A DNA stretch of 64,000 nt from Persicaria tinctoria. Its lineage: Eukaryota; Streptophyta; Magnoliopsida; Caryophyllales; Polygonaceae. The stretch is taken from positions 8,990,001 to 9,054,000 of the forward strand of contig JBANSL010000004.1 of the NCBI GenBank assembly GCA_037127255.1, given 5' to 3'. The notes under the pieces are model-generated. The model ran no database searches. It was not told the DNA's origin and worked only from the letters and a program-made list of their open reading frames with translations. Shown here piece after piece: positions 11,636 to 23,532 of the stretch. Position 1 is the first letter of the stretch. The number at the start of each line of letters is the position of its first letter. A program made the position numbers and the translations under genes.

Positions 11636-12303
11636 AATATAGATATAGACCACAGAGTGTTTCTAAAACTCCATTAGACACTCAAACCTTGAATCTAACA
11701 ACCGTCAAAATGATAGCTTAATTAGTTTTACGGAATTTTCGCCTGGTGCCCCTGAGGTAAGGTCAAATTCGCCGGGTGTACGAAAGTTTTGCATAATTCG
11801 CGAAATGCCCCTGAGGTTTTTAATTTTTTCGCTCCGTGCCCCTCGGTTGGTTTCTTTACTACCACCGTTAAAACGGCGTTAAAATTAAAGAAAGAAAGGA
11901 AAGAAGGAGATCAGAACGCTCGACGAAGTGATGAGCGAGAGAGAGCTTCGACACCATTGAACAATTTGAACCGAAGGGAGAGAGAGAGGGCTTCGAGAGT
12001 TCGAGGGCTTCGATGCTTGAGAGAGAGCTTCGATACCATTCCTCTTGAGGTAAGTCTCTCCTCCTCATTTGAACTCTAGGGATTTACAAAAGTTCAGGAT
12101 TTAGGGTTTTCAATTTGAGATTTTTGAGGATTATCATTGTAGGATCTTCAAATTATGGTTTGGTGGATGGTTTTATGGATAATAAGGTATCTAATGTGCT
12201 CTCATGGGTATGATTTTGAGTGGATTTAGGGTTTGGGGCTTTTGAGTTTTTGGAATTATTCTTTATTATTAATAGTTTGTTGTGTTGCTAAAATCAACAT
12301 CGT

Positions 12304-12558
12304 TCAATTCTCAGCTGACTTAATCGGGCGAGTTTTCGCATCGCACCTGATGAGGTTGCCCAGCCAGGTTGGAAGTTCTAAGGAGGTGAGGTGGCCCAGC
12401 CAGTTTGGAACCCTCCTATACCCATCCTGATAAAGACTAGAAAGTTGATTTGTCCATCGTTGTATTGGGACATTCAGATCTTGGAGACGACTCAAGCTTG
12501 CTAAGTTTGGAATCAAATGCCCTTTTGACAGCAGCCTCAAGTTGGCCATGTTAGCCAA
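12304..12558 (-). pseudogene. Possible LRR (resistance-protein-like) fragment
   Basis: An 84-codon minus-strand frame contains PNWLGHLTSLELPTWLGNL and LIPNLASLSRLQDLNV. These resemble leucine-rich repeats of plant NBS-LRR proteins (LP.WLG.LTSL). It is too short to be a gene and lies within a transposon-like context, so a captured fragment is the most likely reading. The call rests on the repeat motif alone. Confidence 0.35.
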
Positions 12559-12735
12559 ACAAGAATGGCGACTTGTAGTTGATGATGACTCGATGGCTAA
12601 GCAGATTTTAAAAGCTAAGTTTTATTTGGAGAAGCCTCTTAGCAGGGAGAATTGTACCTTGTTAAAGGAGGGACTCAGATGGAAGATTAAGAATGGAACA
12701 TGTTACATGGTCAGGTGTGGTTTCAATCTTTCCAT
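12543..12735 (+). pseudogene. LINE ORF2 fragment (RT to RNase H connector)
   Basis: The frame reads AMLAKQEWRL, DSMAKQILKAKFY and LLKEGLRWKI. These match the conserved connector of plant L1-type ORF2 (LLAKQGWRL...LKA.YFP...LL..GLRW.IGNG). About 20 residues expected between the two halves are missing. The fragment overlaps the LRR-like frame on the other strand only at its left end. Confidence 0.65.
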
Positions 12736-12785
12736 TGCCACATATAGGTTACAAGTATTTTTGTACTCTTAATTATCTCTTACTA

Positions 12786-12855
12786 AGCATATTAGCTCAA
12801 ATGGTAGAGCGTTGTGCACACACACAAAGATGCGGGTTCAAATCCCGCATATGCT
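12786..12855 (+). other. tRNA-like module 1 (70 nt cloverleaf)
   Basis: Acceptor AGCATAT pairs perfectly with ATATGCT (7 bp). The D stem is GCTC/GAGC with loop AAATGGTA (A-box TAGCTCAAATGG). The T arm is GCGGG-TTCAAAT-CCCGC (B-box). The anticodon stem TTGTG/CACAA encloses only 6 nt (CACACA), so a decoding tRNA is unlikely. The D arm resembles plant tRNA-Ala. Confidence 0.7.
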
Positions 12856-12984
12856 AATCTCAACCTTGATGAAAAGTTCAAATTTATGTCTCATGATTTT
12901 GTTAATAATCTATCTCATTTGTATAATAACCAACTCTCTTTTAGTTGTTGGCTTGTTTCTCAACATTGCATATGAGTACAATGC

Positions 12985-13580
12985 AGTTCAATTTTTCAGA
13001 TTTTCTGTATTTAGAATTTTAGTTTTTCACTTTATGCTTTCATTTTCAATTTCAGTTTATCTATTCTATATTTCAGATTTTGAATTTCAGTTTCTACATT
13101 CATTTTCCAGATTTTCAGTTTTTTTCTGTATTTTGTCTTTCAATTTCAGTATTCTGTTTTTCAGATTTTTTTTTTTTTTATTTTCTGTATTCTATTTCAG
13201 CTTCATTTTCACCTTATGATTTTCTGCATTCAGTCATTTTATGTTTTTCTGTGTTCAAATTTTTAGTTTTTCAACCTGCATTCAATTTTAATTTTGCTGT
13301 CTCTGCATTCAGATTTTTCTGTCATAACTAAGCTAGTTGGCTAATAAAATTCCAGTTTGTTAATGACATGTGCTTTGTTTCGTTTGTTTTACTCTGCGTT
13401 TATATAAATTATTGGCAAATTTATTTGTAGTTTGTAAACAACCTTGAAAAGTGGTAGTGTCAAACAGGTTTGCCATTAATGGCTAGAATATGACCTTAAC
13501 TCTTTGACATCCTCAATTTCAATTCAAACAAGAAGTGTTTTATTTGGAATAGCTAGTGTGTTAGTGCCAAACAGGTTTGC
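12985..13580 (+). repeat. T-rich TTTCAG/TTCTGTATT array and CAAACAGGTTTG palindromes
   Basis: Between 12985 and 13325 variants of TTTCAGATTTTCTG recur many times. They are followed by two copies of a palindromic CAAACAGGTTTGCC (about 13461 and 13567). The array lies directly downstream of tRNA-like module 1. Confidence 0.6.
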
Positions 13581-14280
13581 CTAGGTGATAGTTCCAGCAC
13601 TAGTCAATTTGAACTCATCTAACATATATCTTAGGAAGTTCTCTAAAAATTTAAGATTCAAGATACAAAATTGGAAGCGCAAACTATGACAGCAAACACA
13701 AAATTCATGTTTTGACAGCAACTTGCACAAACCACATTTAACAATCAAATGCTACAACACAACTTGCATAAACCTGCCAATTCATACAAAAACTTTGACA
13801 AATGCTAGAACAATACAACACAACCATCAAGTTTAGAGATAATAATTGTGTTACAATAAAGATGCAACATAACCTAATGCTAGGACAAGTCTTTTAGCGA
13901 AATTCACCATCAAGGTCTTGTAGTACTTTGAATGAGTTCCTCTTGTCTCTTACTCCATGCTTTCCCTTTTTCCTAGTGTTAACTCAAGAGGAAGAAGCCA
14001 CCAGCTGCTCCTGGGTCACTTCATCTCCACACCTCCGTTCTGTTTTGGGTGATTTACAATTCCTTTTTCCACCACAATTGGTCACTCCCATCCATTCCTC
14101 ACAAGGTAGCCCACAAGAATCTATATTAGCCACACCCTATTCTGTCCTCGCCCGGTTATACACTTCAGCAAGGAGCAGATCATTGCATTCTCCATTCGAT
14201 ACGACACCATCATCATCCTCTTGTTCATTCGCCCAATATCGCGCATAACTCTTGATCCCTTGTTTGGCAAAATTGTCTAT

Positions 14281-14726
14281 ATACCCATCAAATCTTCTCA
14301 ATTTGTTTATATACCCATAAAAAATTTAAAATGGCCTATATACCCATCCAAACATATAACTTTTGTCTAATTGCCCAATATAAGACTTTTTGATGAATTT
14401 TTAAAAACGTCAATTAATAATTCATATTTCATTATTAACTACATATTTCCAGCTTAAATAATCTTCAAAATGTTTGGTGGACATGCCTTCTTCTTTTTTT
14501 GAACATTGCCTCCATTTCTACCCTGCAATTTGCATATAGATATTAGTACGTAACAACACAAAAAAAGGGAATAATTAAGTAAATTTAATAATTAATCAAC
14601 TATAAAAAAAATTTGCATGTAAGATAAATATAAGCAAACAGTAACAAAAAAACAAAAAAGAGTAAATTTAGTAATCAATCATTGAAAACAAACCTTCTCC
14701 TTGTCTCTTGCAATTATGAATGAGAA
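14281..14726. other. AT-rich spacer without gene
   Basis: Three TATATACCCAT repeats at the left, then low-complexity A-rich sequence. Nothing coding seen. Confidence 0.5.
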
Positions 14727-15609
14727 CTAGTATTACTACCCGCCCGTTGTGCGGTTTCTTAAGAAAAGAACGGTTTCTTAATAAACAAAATGATATTTAA
14801 TGTATTTATTTTTCCAAAATTTGAAGGTTATAATAGTTTAGTTGAAATTTTAGATCTTTTAATACCCATAAACTAAATTAAGAGTATGTTTAGTTCAGAG
14901 GAATATACAACACCATTTTAATCTAAAAAATATCACGTATGCGAATCGCACCAGAGTTTGTTTCAGACATCTGTTTTAGCAGATTATTATATATAGATAG
15001 GTATAGATTATATATATAGATTATGATGAAGTTGTTGGTATTAGATTATTTAATATAAAAAGATAAGATTTCTTACTAACTAAAATATAAGGTTGAATAT
15101 AAGGTAGTACTAAAAAATGTGTGGCCAGTTTCAGCACTAAGAAGACTTATTCTTAAATGTAGAATTTTTATCCAATTTCGTTAAATATCGATATAGCGTA
15201 AAATATTAAATATTAATATAGCAATATATGCATGCTTAAGATAAGATTCTACCCAATTTCATTAAATATTGAAATAATTTCACAAGATTATACCCAACTT
15301 TGTTAAATATGGATATATTATATCAATTGTCACCTTAATTTCTATCCATCCGTTTATTATACATTTTTTATTTGATAATATTATTTACTAAATCACATCT
15401 TTATCCAACCATGCATGCATATGGTCTTGATTAAAATCCTTCGATCGTAATAATGAGTAAATATAAATTTTTAAAAATTCTATAAGATTAAATTAAATCC
15501 AATTTCTATCTGCGCAGGTATAACTCACGTGCCGCCATGTAGGCAGATTCGCTCACACGCCGCCACGCAAGACGCTATGCATCGGTTTTAGTATATGTAT
15601 ATAGATAGA
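14727..15609 (-). mobile_element. Non-autonomous Helitron, 883 bp
   Basis: Minus-strand 5' end TCTATCTATATACATATAC at 15609 is preceded by A (15610). The 3' end CTAG (14730-14727) is followed by T. That is the canonical A|T insertion site with 5'-TC and CTRR-3' termini. A short GC hairpin (CCGC...GCGG) lies just before the CTAG. No helicase coding sequence, so a passive derivative. The interior includes the dispersed AAATATNGATATA repeat family. Confidence 0.65.
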
Positions 15610-17007
15610 TTATATAAGATAAGATTTTACCTATTTTCGCTATATATGAACATATTTTTAGAAGATAATAACTTTATCAATATATTACATGGTCATATTA
15701 ATTAAATGACATTATCAATAATTATTTTAGAGGGAATTGCACATACTAACCCAAAAAACGAAAAGTGTTGCAAGGTTAACCCAACCCGGTTTTAAATTAG
15801 GTCAAACCGGATATTTGGTAACCTGTGTACCCGGTAGCCCGTTGCAAAGGAGAGAAGGGAAGAGAAAAGGAAGGGGATCGGAGACGGGGACAGGCGGAGG
15901 CATCTCCCTCGAGGCGAGGCGCAGACGACCAGAAAGGGATCGGAGGCGGGCGAGAAAGGAGGGAGAAGGAGGGGGATCGAGGGAAGACGCAGGCGGAAGC
16001 ATCTCCCTCGACGGTGGATTGCTCGAGGCGAGGCGCAGGCGGAGGCATCTCCTTCGATCTCTGTAGTTGATTGAAGGCAACGGGGTTAGTTCCTTCTGTT
16101 GTTGGCTATTATCATCGGAGATCCGTGGCTTGGAGGCGCAGGCGGCGAGTACTTCCACTCTCTCTTTCTTCAGGCGATTTCGAGCCTCGTCGAGGATAAT
16201 CTCCACAATTGGCTTCCATTCTGCGATTCCAGGTACAATCCTTCACCCTTCTTCTTCTCTGCTCTATCTTTCAAGCCTTTGAATTGGAATTTTTAGTTTA
16301 GGGCTAGAGACTGAAATTTCGAATTTCAGAATTGAAATGGTTTGGTTTGAAATTTCCCATTCGGTTAGGGTTGGGGTTTGTTGTCTGTCATGTCTGAATA
16401 AACAGGTGACATGTTGATTGGTGTAGGTGTCATTTAGTAAGTGATGTTGCCAAATAGAGGGTTGAGTTTGTCCGTGAGATTTTCTAGTGGGGCAGGGGGT
16501 AATGTCAAGGGTAGGAGTCAGTAAAGAGGAAGATGATGATGAAGAGTTGGGATTGGTTGGAGAAAGGTCAATGTCAGGAGTAGGAGATTCTGAAACAATA
16601 CCTCATATGGAGTACTCCATGAATGCAACGTTCACATGAATTAGGATTTGTTACTTGTGGAATTGTGTATCATCGTCTTCTTCCATGTCCCTAGACAATA
16701 CTCCCTCCATGAGTTGAGCGCTTGGTTGTTCTAGAAGGAGGGTCTGTTGCTGAATATATCAGCAAGGCTATCGATCTCCCACCGTTGTAAATTTGGCTTT
16801 CCTGTGTGCTATTTGTTCTCTCATGAGAAGTGGGAGATCTAAATGAATGAAGAAACCTTTAATATAGGTATGTTGCTGACTTGATTCATTTTAGGGTTGT
16901 GTATTATGCACTAGTGTGTTTTGTGTGCAGAGCAAATGATAATGGCCAAGGTAAATGAATAGACCCTCACATGTCAAGTTTCTTTGACATAAATATTCTT
17001 CCCATGT

Positions 17008-17076
17008 AGCCTATTAGCTCAATGGGAGAGCATTGTGGTCATACACAAAAATGTGGGTTCAATTCCCACGTAGGCT
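17008..17076 (+). other. tRNA-like module 2 (69 nt cloverleaf)
   Basis: Acceptor AGCCTAT/GTAGGCT (one G-T pair), D stem GCTC/GAGC, anticodon stem TTGTG/CACAA with a 6-nt loop (GTCATA), T arm GTGGG-TTCAATT-CCCAC. Compared with module 1, acceptor pair 4 changes A-T to C-G and T-stem pair 2 changes C-G to T-A, i.e. two compensatory changes. The odd 6-nt loop is shared. Confidence 0.72.
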
Positions 17077-17194
17077 TATTATTCATTAATCAACACCGAC
17101 TATCAACTTATGTTTAGAACAAGTCAAGCTTGCTACATCACCAAATTCATGTGTCAAGTAAAAACAATTCATATGTCAAGTAAAACACATTATA

Positions 17195-17735
17195 TGTCAT
17201 GTAAATCCGGTATGAGTGACATGTAAATTCAGTATGGGTTATGGGTTATTTTTGGTGCTGCTAGACATAATTTAGTGGCATAAGTGCTTGGATTAGCATG
17301 TTTCTTTGCTTGAGGGACTCGCAACGCAGAAGTGAGTTCATTATTAATAAAACATCAAACGAAGACCACTTTAGTTTCTTTGCTTGGATTAGCATGTTTC
17401 TTTGCTTGGATTAGTATGTCTTCTTATTGTTGAAATTAATAAAGTTGTTGGAAGGCCACTTTAGTTTCACAGTCATTCCAGTAGAGTGAGTTCCACCAAT
17501 CGTTCGGCTTATCCCACACTTGAAATGTAGGAAGAGGAAGATTGTTGTTGCCCAACAAAAGCCTTTTTCTTTATGTTAAAGGATATAAACTGTCATGTTA
17601 ATACCATTACATGTCATGTTATTTTCATTCATTAAGAAGAAGAGGCTCGATTCGCATTACCTGTCATGTTATTCGCATTACCTGTCATGTTAAATAGTAT
17701 AACATGTCATGTTAATAGCATCACATGTCATGTTA
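17195..17735. repeat. ACATGTCATGT palindrome array in the MULE
   Basis: TGTCATGT occurs at about 17195, 17591, 17613, 17662, 17683, 17705 and 17725, often inside ACATGTCATGTTA. Inverted or shorter variants occur at 17215 and 18310-18362 (ACATGACATGAACTTATATTA, twice). The spacing is irregular. It lies downstream of tRNA-like module 2. Confidence 0.75.
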
Positions 17736-19148
17736 TTTTCTTTCATTAAGGCAAGCTTTTTCACAATCAATATTTTTTTTAAATGAAGATTATATATATA
17801 AGGCAAATAGATAACGCACTGATCAATCATTGCAGCGCTAGAATAAACAGCAGCTTCATTAGTCACATTGCAACCCCCCTTGTTCATCAGATGTTGTGCC
17901 TTGCTAGCAACTCCATGATCTTGCGAGATGTCATCCCCAACCCTTGTCCAGTGTAACGGCAACAACATTGACAACATCAACCATGCACAACATTGACAAC
18001 ATCAACAAACTAGCAATGTTACAATGCTCAAGAATACACTGATTGATCCACCAAAAGAAATTACCATGTCAGTTCAAGTGCCGAAAACACCCATTAAAAG
18101 AAAATGTGTGGTGATAGTTGCACAGTTATCTTCAACATGGAACTTGTACAGAAGTTTCACTCTTGCTATAAATATTTATGAATAAAAGATGTTATCTATA
18201 TCAAGGTTCAAGGGCACTAATTGACAGCCATTACAATAAAACGCAGCATAGTTTGTACACATCAAAACATAGCTTTGGTACACCAGATCGATCAAAGGAA
18301 ATCCTGCATACATGACATGAACTTATATTAACATGTCATTCAAATCCTGGATACATGACATGAACTTATATTAACATAGCTTTGGTAGTAATTGAAACGA
18401 AATTGGACAAATCTGATGAGCGATTAAGTAGTACCTGCAGCTTTAAGAAGGAGAACTGATGCTGGGGGAGTTTTGAGTATGAAAGTAAAGCACTAAAGCT
18501 CTTATCCTGTCATCCCAAAGCAAGAAATCAAAATTGTGACTGAAAATTGAAATCCAGGACCATCAAGAAGCAGGAATCAAAACCCTAATTTACACTATAG
18601 AAATCAAAACCCCAAATCAACAATTTCTATCGATGTATCCCTAAATTAGGTTTAATAGATGGAAAATCAGGGAGATGCCAAAACCTTAACCCTAGAATTT
18701 TCACTTACAATCGATCAACAACTGCCTTCGACTCATAGCTGCCTCTATCGACCTTAGCAATTGCCTTCAATTTCGTAGGAGTCGTGCACCACTAGCCTCA
18801 AAATCTGCCAGATCTGGAGAAATTTCCTAGCGACAGGATCGACCGCAACAATGGCATCCGGGTTTGGGGCCGCCATGGGAGACGAATGGGAGGAAGAAGG
18901 ACCAAGATGACTGCGCTCAAGCCTTCCCGTCGAGCCCGGAGGCCTATCGCCTAGAGCCGCGAACCCCGCCTCCAACGACGGCGTCTTCCCTCATCCTTCC
19001 CTTCCTCTCTCATTGTTGCGCGCTTTTCTCTCTCCAACCGGTTGCAGGCTGTGAGAAACCGGTTACTTTGCAAATTTTTTTTTTTGGGGTTAACCCCCGC
19101 AATCCAACCGGATATTTAGGTTAGTTTTGCAAATAGCCCATTATTTTA

Positions 19149-19823
19149 TCCAATTTCATTAGATGTGAATATATTTTACAAGATTTTACCCAATTTTGTT
19201 AAATATGGATATATTACATCAATTCTCTCCTTAAATTTATCCATCTATTTATTTTATATCTTTTTTATATAATATTATTTACTAAACTCAATCTCTATCC
19301 ATCTATGAATATGGTCCCAACTAAATTTTTTTTATTTACCCATATATTCTATCAATTATCTTTTTAGACAAATTAAAAATATATATAATATTATTTATGA
19401 GTGAATATGTATAATAGTATCTATTGCATGAGATATGGAAACTTTATAAAGTTAAAATAATAAGTTGTCTAAAGTTTATATTATATTTATATTAAAAAAA
19501 AGACCAAATTGTTTAGAGGTATAAACAATTTTTTTACAATTATATTATTCACACGACACAATTTTTTTTCTAAAGAAGTTATTTGATTTTAATATATTAA
19601 AATATTTTAGAATGTGCATGAATATAAAATTTATTTAAATTAAAAGAAAGAAATAATATATATGTGTGTGTTTGTATTACAAGAATTTTATTTAATTCTA
19701 TGTTAATTACGAATGAAGAAGTATTGGAAGAAATTAATTAATTGAATAAATGGGTTTTACTGTTTTAGTATGAAATTTATTTAAATTACAAAAAAAACGC
19801 ATACGGTGCGGGTACTTAACTAG
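19149..19823 (+). mobile_element. AT-rich remnant ending in a Helitron-like 3' terminus
   Basis: CGCA...TGCG mini-hairpin, GGGTACTTAA, then CTAG|T (CTAG 19820-19823). The 5' end was not identified, and the sequence to its left is the repeat family split by the MULE. No gene. Confidence 0.45.
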
Positions 19824-19865
19824 TATCTAATTAAACACACGCACAATTTTTCATAATGCCTATTA

Positions 19866-20166
19866 ATTAGCATAAGTCATTGATGCGAGTTTGACACATC
19901 CCATACCTACTCCTCTGAGACCAAGCATTAAGTCTGCAGGTTGTACACTCTAACTTAGCCCATTTCAGGCCTAAGTCTACCAAAAATTAGGTGTTCAATC
20001 CCCTGGCAATAATCCGCCTAGTGGGCCTGAGATGGGCCTTTTTGTGAGATGGGCTTGTGCTGGGCACGAGCTTGGGCATGAGATGGGCTGAGTTGGAGTG
20101 TATGGTCTGCAGACTTAATGCAGGGCTTGAGAGGGGTGTGTCTGAGATGGGCCAAACTTATATTAG
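19866..20166. mobile_element. Foldback/MITE with about 100-bp inverted arms
   Basis: The left arm (19866 to about 19990) and right arm (about 20040-20166) are inverted copies of each other: both contain GCATTAAGTCTGCAG, TACACTC.AACT.AGCCCAT and GACACA.CCC. Ends TTAGCATAAGT / ACTTATATTAG. Target duplication not clear. Confidence 0.65.
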
Positions 20167-21811
20167 TCATCCTATATCTTATGCAACATACAAGGATTTA
20201 TGATGGATCACTGGCCAATGGTGTTGTTTTATGATGGTGTTTGGCTTCGTACGCAGTCTACGCCCCCAACTTGCTAGATTTAGTTTTGCCTCCTTTGTAA
20301 GGTGCGTTTTCGCTTGTTGTATTGCACCTTTTATATTCTTTGTTGTATGTTTTGACAGTCTTCCGTCTGTCGAGTTGTCGATCATCGAAATCCAGGTATA
20401 TCTGATCTTGAATTCTTACTTAATAAAAAAATAATCGTTTAAATTTTAGTAAAACACTTAAAACTGCCCGTAAATCTAGAAATGTTCACAAATATGCCCT
20501 AACAATTTTAACAACCACCACCTATAAAAGAAAAATTACACAAAACTGCCCATTTATTAGATTTTTCTTTGGGCAAATTGCATAAAATCATCCTTTAAAT
20601 ATACCCATTTGTCATAAATCACAACTTAAATAGATATTTTCAGAAAACCGTCATTTAAGTAACTGTTGTCACCAATCAACCACCCCGGGAGTTTTTCGTC
20701 CAAATTTTTGTTAAACTTGTTAACTTTAACAACTTAGTTGCTTTTCCCACTTAAACAAACATTAAGACAACAACAATAATCTACCACATAAATTGTCAGT
20801 ACAATTCGAGGGAAGGTCAGATCTTAAACTTAACTAGATGTAGTCATGTTATGTAGGCAACCCTTCTCCATCGAGGTGAGAGACTAATTAATTCAACCAG
20901 AGTTCTCAAAGGAAGGGTACCAGAAAATAAATTAGTTAAAGAAAAAAAAATGTTAGATGTCAACTTTAACAACTTAATTAATTGCTTTTTTTGAAAATTT
21001 CTTGCTCCGCTCATGCGCCCCTGGCGGCCTCGTTCCCAGCTCAACGGAGATTGTGAGATGGGGTAAATCATGATGACTTAACTGGTAACAAGGATCTGGG
21101 ACCAGTGCTCACTACGTATAAAAAGCCTCTCATTTGAGAGGTTGCTCCCACATTGCATGCCGCTGGTGAGACTCGATTGTTCATTCTTGCTCCAAAGACC
21201 ACCCTGTGACCGGTTGAAAATTTCTAATGGCACTAACAATACAAGGCAAGCCATAAATAGAACATTAAATTAACTGATCAAGCATATATAAGCGAATCCA
21301 GGTAGAATCTTCCCCATTTTGTAAACACATAGAGAAGACAACGACCTTGAATAAATGCCAAAATCAACCATTTCTTTAGAAAAATCTCCTATTAAATTCT
21401 AAGACAACAACCTTCTTTGTTCCAAAGCAATATTAGTGGTTTTGTCGGTACCGATTGCAATAATATGATGACAAATTTCGGGCACATGACCCAACCGGTA
21501 AAAGCCACGCACTAGGTAAACTGGTTTTTGCTGACCGACTCGACTCACTGGTAGAAAATAAGACAAACATATATTGGACCTCCTAACTCCTCCTTACTCC
21601 ACACCACTGGGACACAAGTACTCTCGCTACCTTCCACACTCCTAATGTCACCTCAAAGTCTCAATTAAGCTTAGCATATATCTGCACAAAATGAGGGGGG
21701 AAAGGAGGACCGTATAGCCAAAACCACAATGAAAACAAAAGAAGCAATAAAAAGGGCAAAACCATGACAGCCCAAAAGGCAAAAGCCAAAGAAGCCAAAA
21801 GGAAGTTGGAA
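20167..21811. other. No gene recognised; transposon-end-like patches
   Basis: A MULE-end-like motif (GGGCAAATTGCATAAAATCATCC, from 20574) and an ACTGCCCGTAAA patch (20463) suggest eroded elements. Short frames here look random. Confidence 0.4.
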
Positions 21812-23191
21812 TATATTAATGAGAAAATTTGCGCCTTCGGCGTAAATTTTTTACCATATTAAGGGAGTGTTTCCTAAGTGTGGCAAATTGGGGATTTATT
21901 CACCAAAAATTTTCTGAAAAAAATTATCCCCCTTATCTAAACCTAATGCCATATCTCCTCGCCGTTTCAGCACCAAAAGGTAAAAAAACTCAAATCCTCA
22001 ACCGGCTCCTCCATCTCCTTCCTCATCCTCCATCTCCTTCCTCAATCGCAAACTGCCTCCGTAAATTGCAACAATGCTCCAGCAGGCACAGCAGCAACAA
22101 ATCCGAGTCCATCGTTCGCTCTCAAGCGACGACGGCAACAACAGATCGACGGTGCTTTGTTGAAGGTCTGTCGTTGCTCCTCCCAGATCCGTCGTTGCTC
22201 CTCCCAGATCTCGACGACGCCGAACTATGGGCGGTGGCGACTCCGTTGAAGGTCTGTCGTTGCTCCAACGCAGCCTCCTCCGTCACCAGCGAGAGAGAAA
22301 GAGAACGGAATATTCCCGCTGATCGGAAGCGCCGAATCTGTCAGATTACAAAGGGATGACAGCTGATATCTTCCTCCCACTTCCACCGGTGCCGCTGAAG
22401 TAACTTGCCGAGGGAGGCGGCGCAGGAAGATGAAGAATTGCGAGTTTGATTTCGGTCCCCCAGAAAACACGAAGTTAACGCAGAGATCAAACTTTGATTG
22501 GCCTGGAAGCGCTTGATAGCGGCCATGAGAGAGTTTGACACCGGAGTAGGATCTTCCTCCGAGGATCCACTGCCGCTGGCGGATGACTTGGCCGACGGGA
22601 GCCGGTCGAGAGAAATGATAACGCGGAGATCAAGGGCGCGGATTTGAAGGCGGTAGGAGTACGCAGGGGGTCTTGCTGGCGACGGCAAGACGAAGAGGAC
22701 GAGCCTCTAACTCTGCTCAATTTCAGCAAGGATTGGTGGATGTCGCTGGCTCTACTCGATTTCAGCATGGATGGTTTGATCTCGCTGGCGATCTGTGGTG
22801 GATTCTCTAAGCCGTCGAGGACCTTCCCTCTGTCCATGGTGGCTAAAGGTATGAGCTCACATCCTCCTTAATTCCTTGGACATCAACTAAAATTCTTGAT
22901 TAGAGATTTACTTGTTTTTTAAACTGAACCTGATGGATATGGCCATTTGGAGGTCTCTAAAGATTTCTCTCCATGTAGACAGACCTATGGAAAAGAGATG
23001 AAACGAAAAGTACTGTCTCACCTTATAGGTATTGACATTGCAAAATAGAGCTATGTTATCTTGATTTTAGTTGTCTAATATTGTCTTACTGGGTTTAGAT
23101 TTGGATATTGACAATTTCAGCAATTTCAGCAATTGCTGAAATGCGGACTTGCAATGAATTTTGACGTTCATTGCTTTAAATCTCCTCTGAA

Positions 23192-23222
23192 AGCCTCTTA
23201 GCTCAACGATAGAGCATTTTGT
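23192..23222 (+). other. 5' half of a tRNA-like module, cut by the palindrome array
   Basis: AGCCTCTTAGCTC...GATAGAGC equals the acceptor and D arm of module 3. The context upstream (GCTTTAAATCTCCT) is the same as at 23512, so it is an internal duplication. After GAGCATTTTG the sequence switches to the GAAACCGG array. Confidence 0.7.
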
Positions 23223-23532
23223 TGAAACCGGAGTTTCAGTACCAACAAAGTTGATGAAACGGGGTTTCAGCATCAACAACGTTGTTGAAACCATAAACAA
23301 CGTTGCTGAAACCCCGGTTTCAGCAGCAACAATAATGCTGAAATCGGGGTTTCAACAACAACGTTGTGGAAGGAAATTTGGAGTTAGACTCGTGAGAGGA
23401 ATATTTTTACTCTTTTGGTGAGGACTCTTAGTTTGGTTCTTCTTTTTGCTGAAACTATTGTTGCTGAACTTGCTTTAAAACTAGAATTTGCTCAAATTGT
23501 TGTTGTTGAACTTGCTTTAAATCTCCTTTAAA

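Larger units (their letters stand above)
11735..14280. mobile_element. Composite gene-capturing element (Mutator-like?), ends unresolved
   Basis: The left edge has repeated GTGCCCCTGAGGT-type subterminal motifs (11749-11845). A purine-rich 5'-UTR-like stretch (11880-12050) then ends in a splice-donor-like GAGGTAAGT. Inside are an LRR-like fragment, a LINE-like fragment, a tRNA-like module, and a T/TTTCAG-rich array. The right edge repeats TATATACCCAT (14280-14345). No terminal inverted repeat or target duplication could be matched, so the limits are guesses. The architecture parallels the better defined elements at 15730 and 21821. Confidence 0.4.
15730..19139. mobile_element. Mutator-like element (MULE), 3410 bp, 9-bp TSD
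   Basis: ATTATTTTA flanks both ends (15721-15729, 19140-19148). The left terminus GAGGGAATTGCACATACTAACC matches the right terminus in inverse (GGGCTATTTGCAAAACTAACC), with further diverged similarity inward (GGTTAACCC, AACCGGATATTT). Both ends contain GC-rich 5'-UTR-like sequence reading inward (15840-16270 plus; 18740-19030 minus), as in gene-capturing MULEs. No transposase seen. It split an older AT-rich repeat (compare 15610-15700 with 19141-19260). It carries a tRNA-like module and a TGTCATGT array. Confidence 0.75.

Noticed and set aside
12786..12855. Functional tRNA-Ala gene
   Set aside because: The D arm fits, but the anticodon loop has 6 nt and no standard anticodon position; the same oddity recurs in the 17008 copy inside a transposon.
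13012..13331. Phe/Ser-rich membrane protein ORFs
   Set aside because: Frames follow the TTTCAG/TTTTCTG repeat and no start or domain supports them.
15737..16206. Overlapping Arg/Glu-rich ORFs on both strands
   Set aside because: They arise from GGAGGCGAGG-type GC-rich leader sequence at the MULE end; all frames are open together.
22225..22871. Coding genes in the GC-rich part of the 21821 element
   Set aside because: Several frames are open on both strands without conserved motifs; it looks like captured leader sequence.
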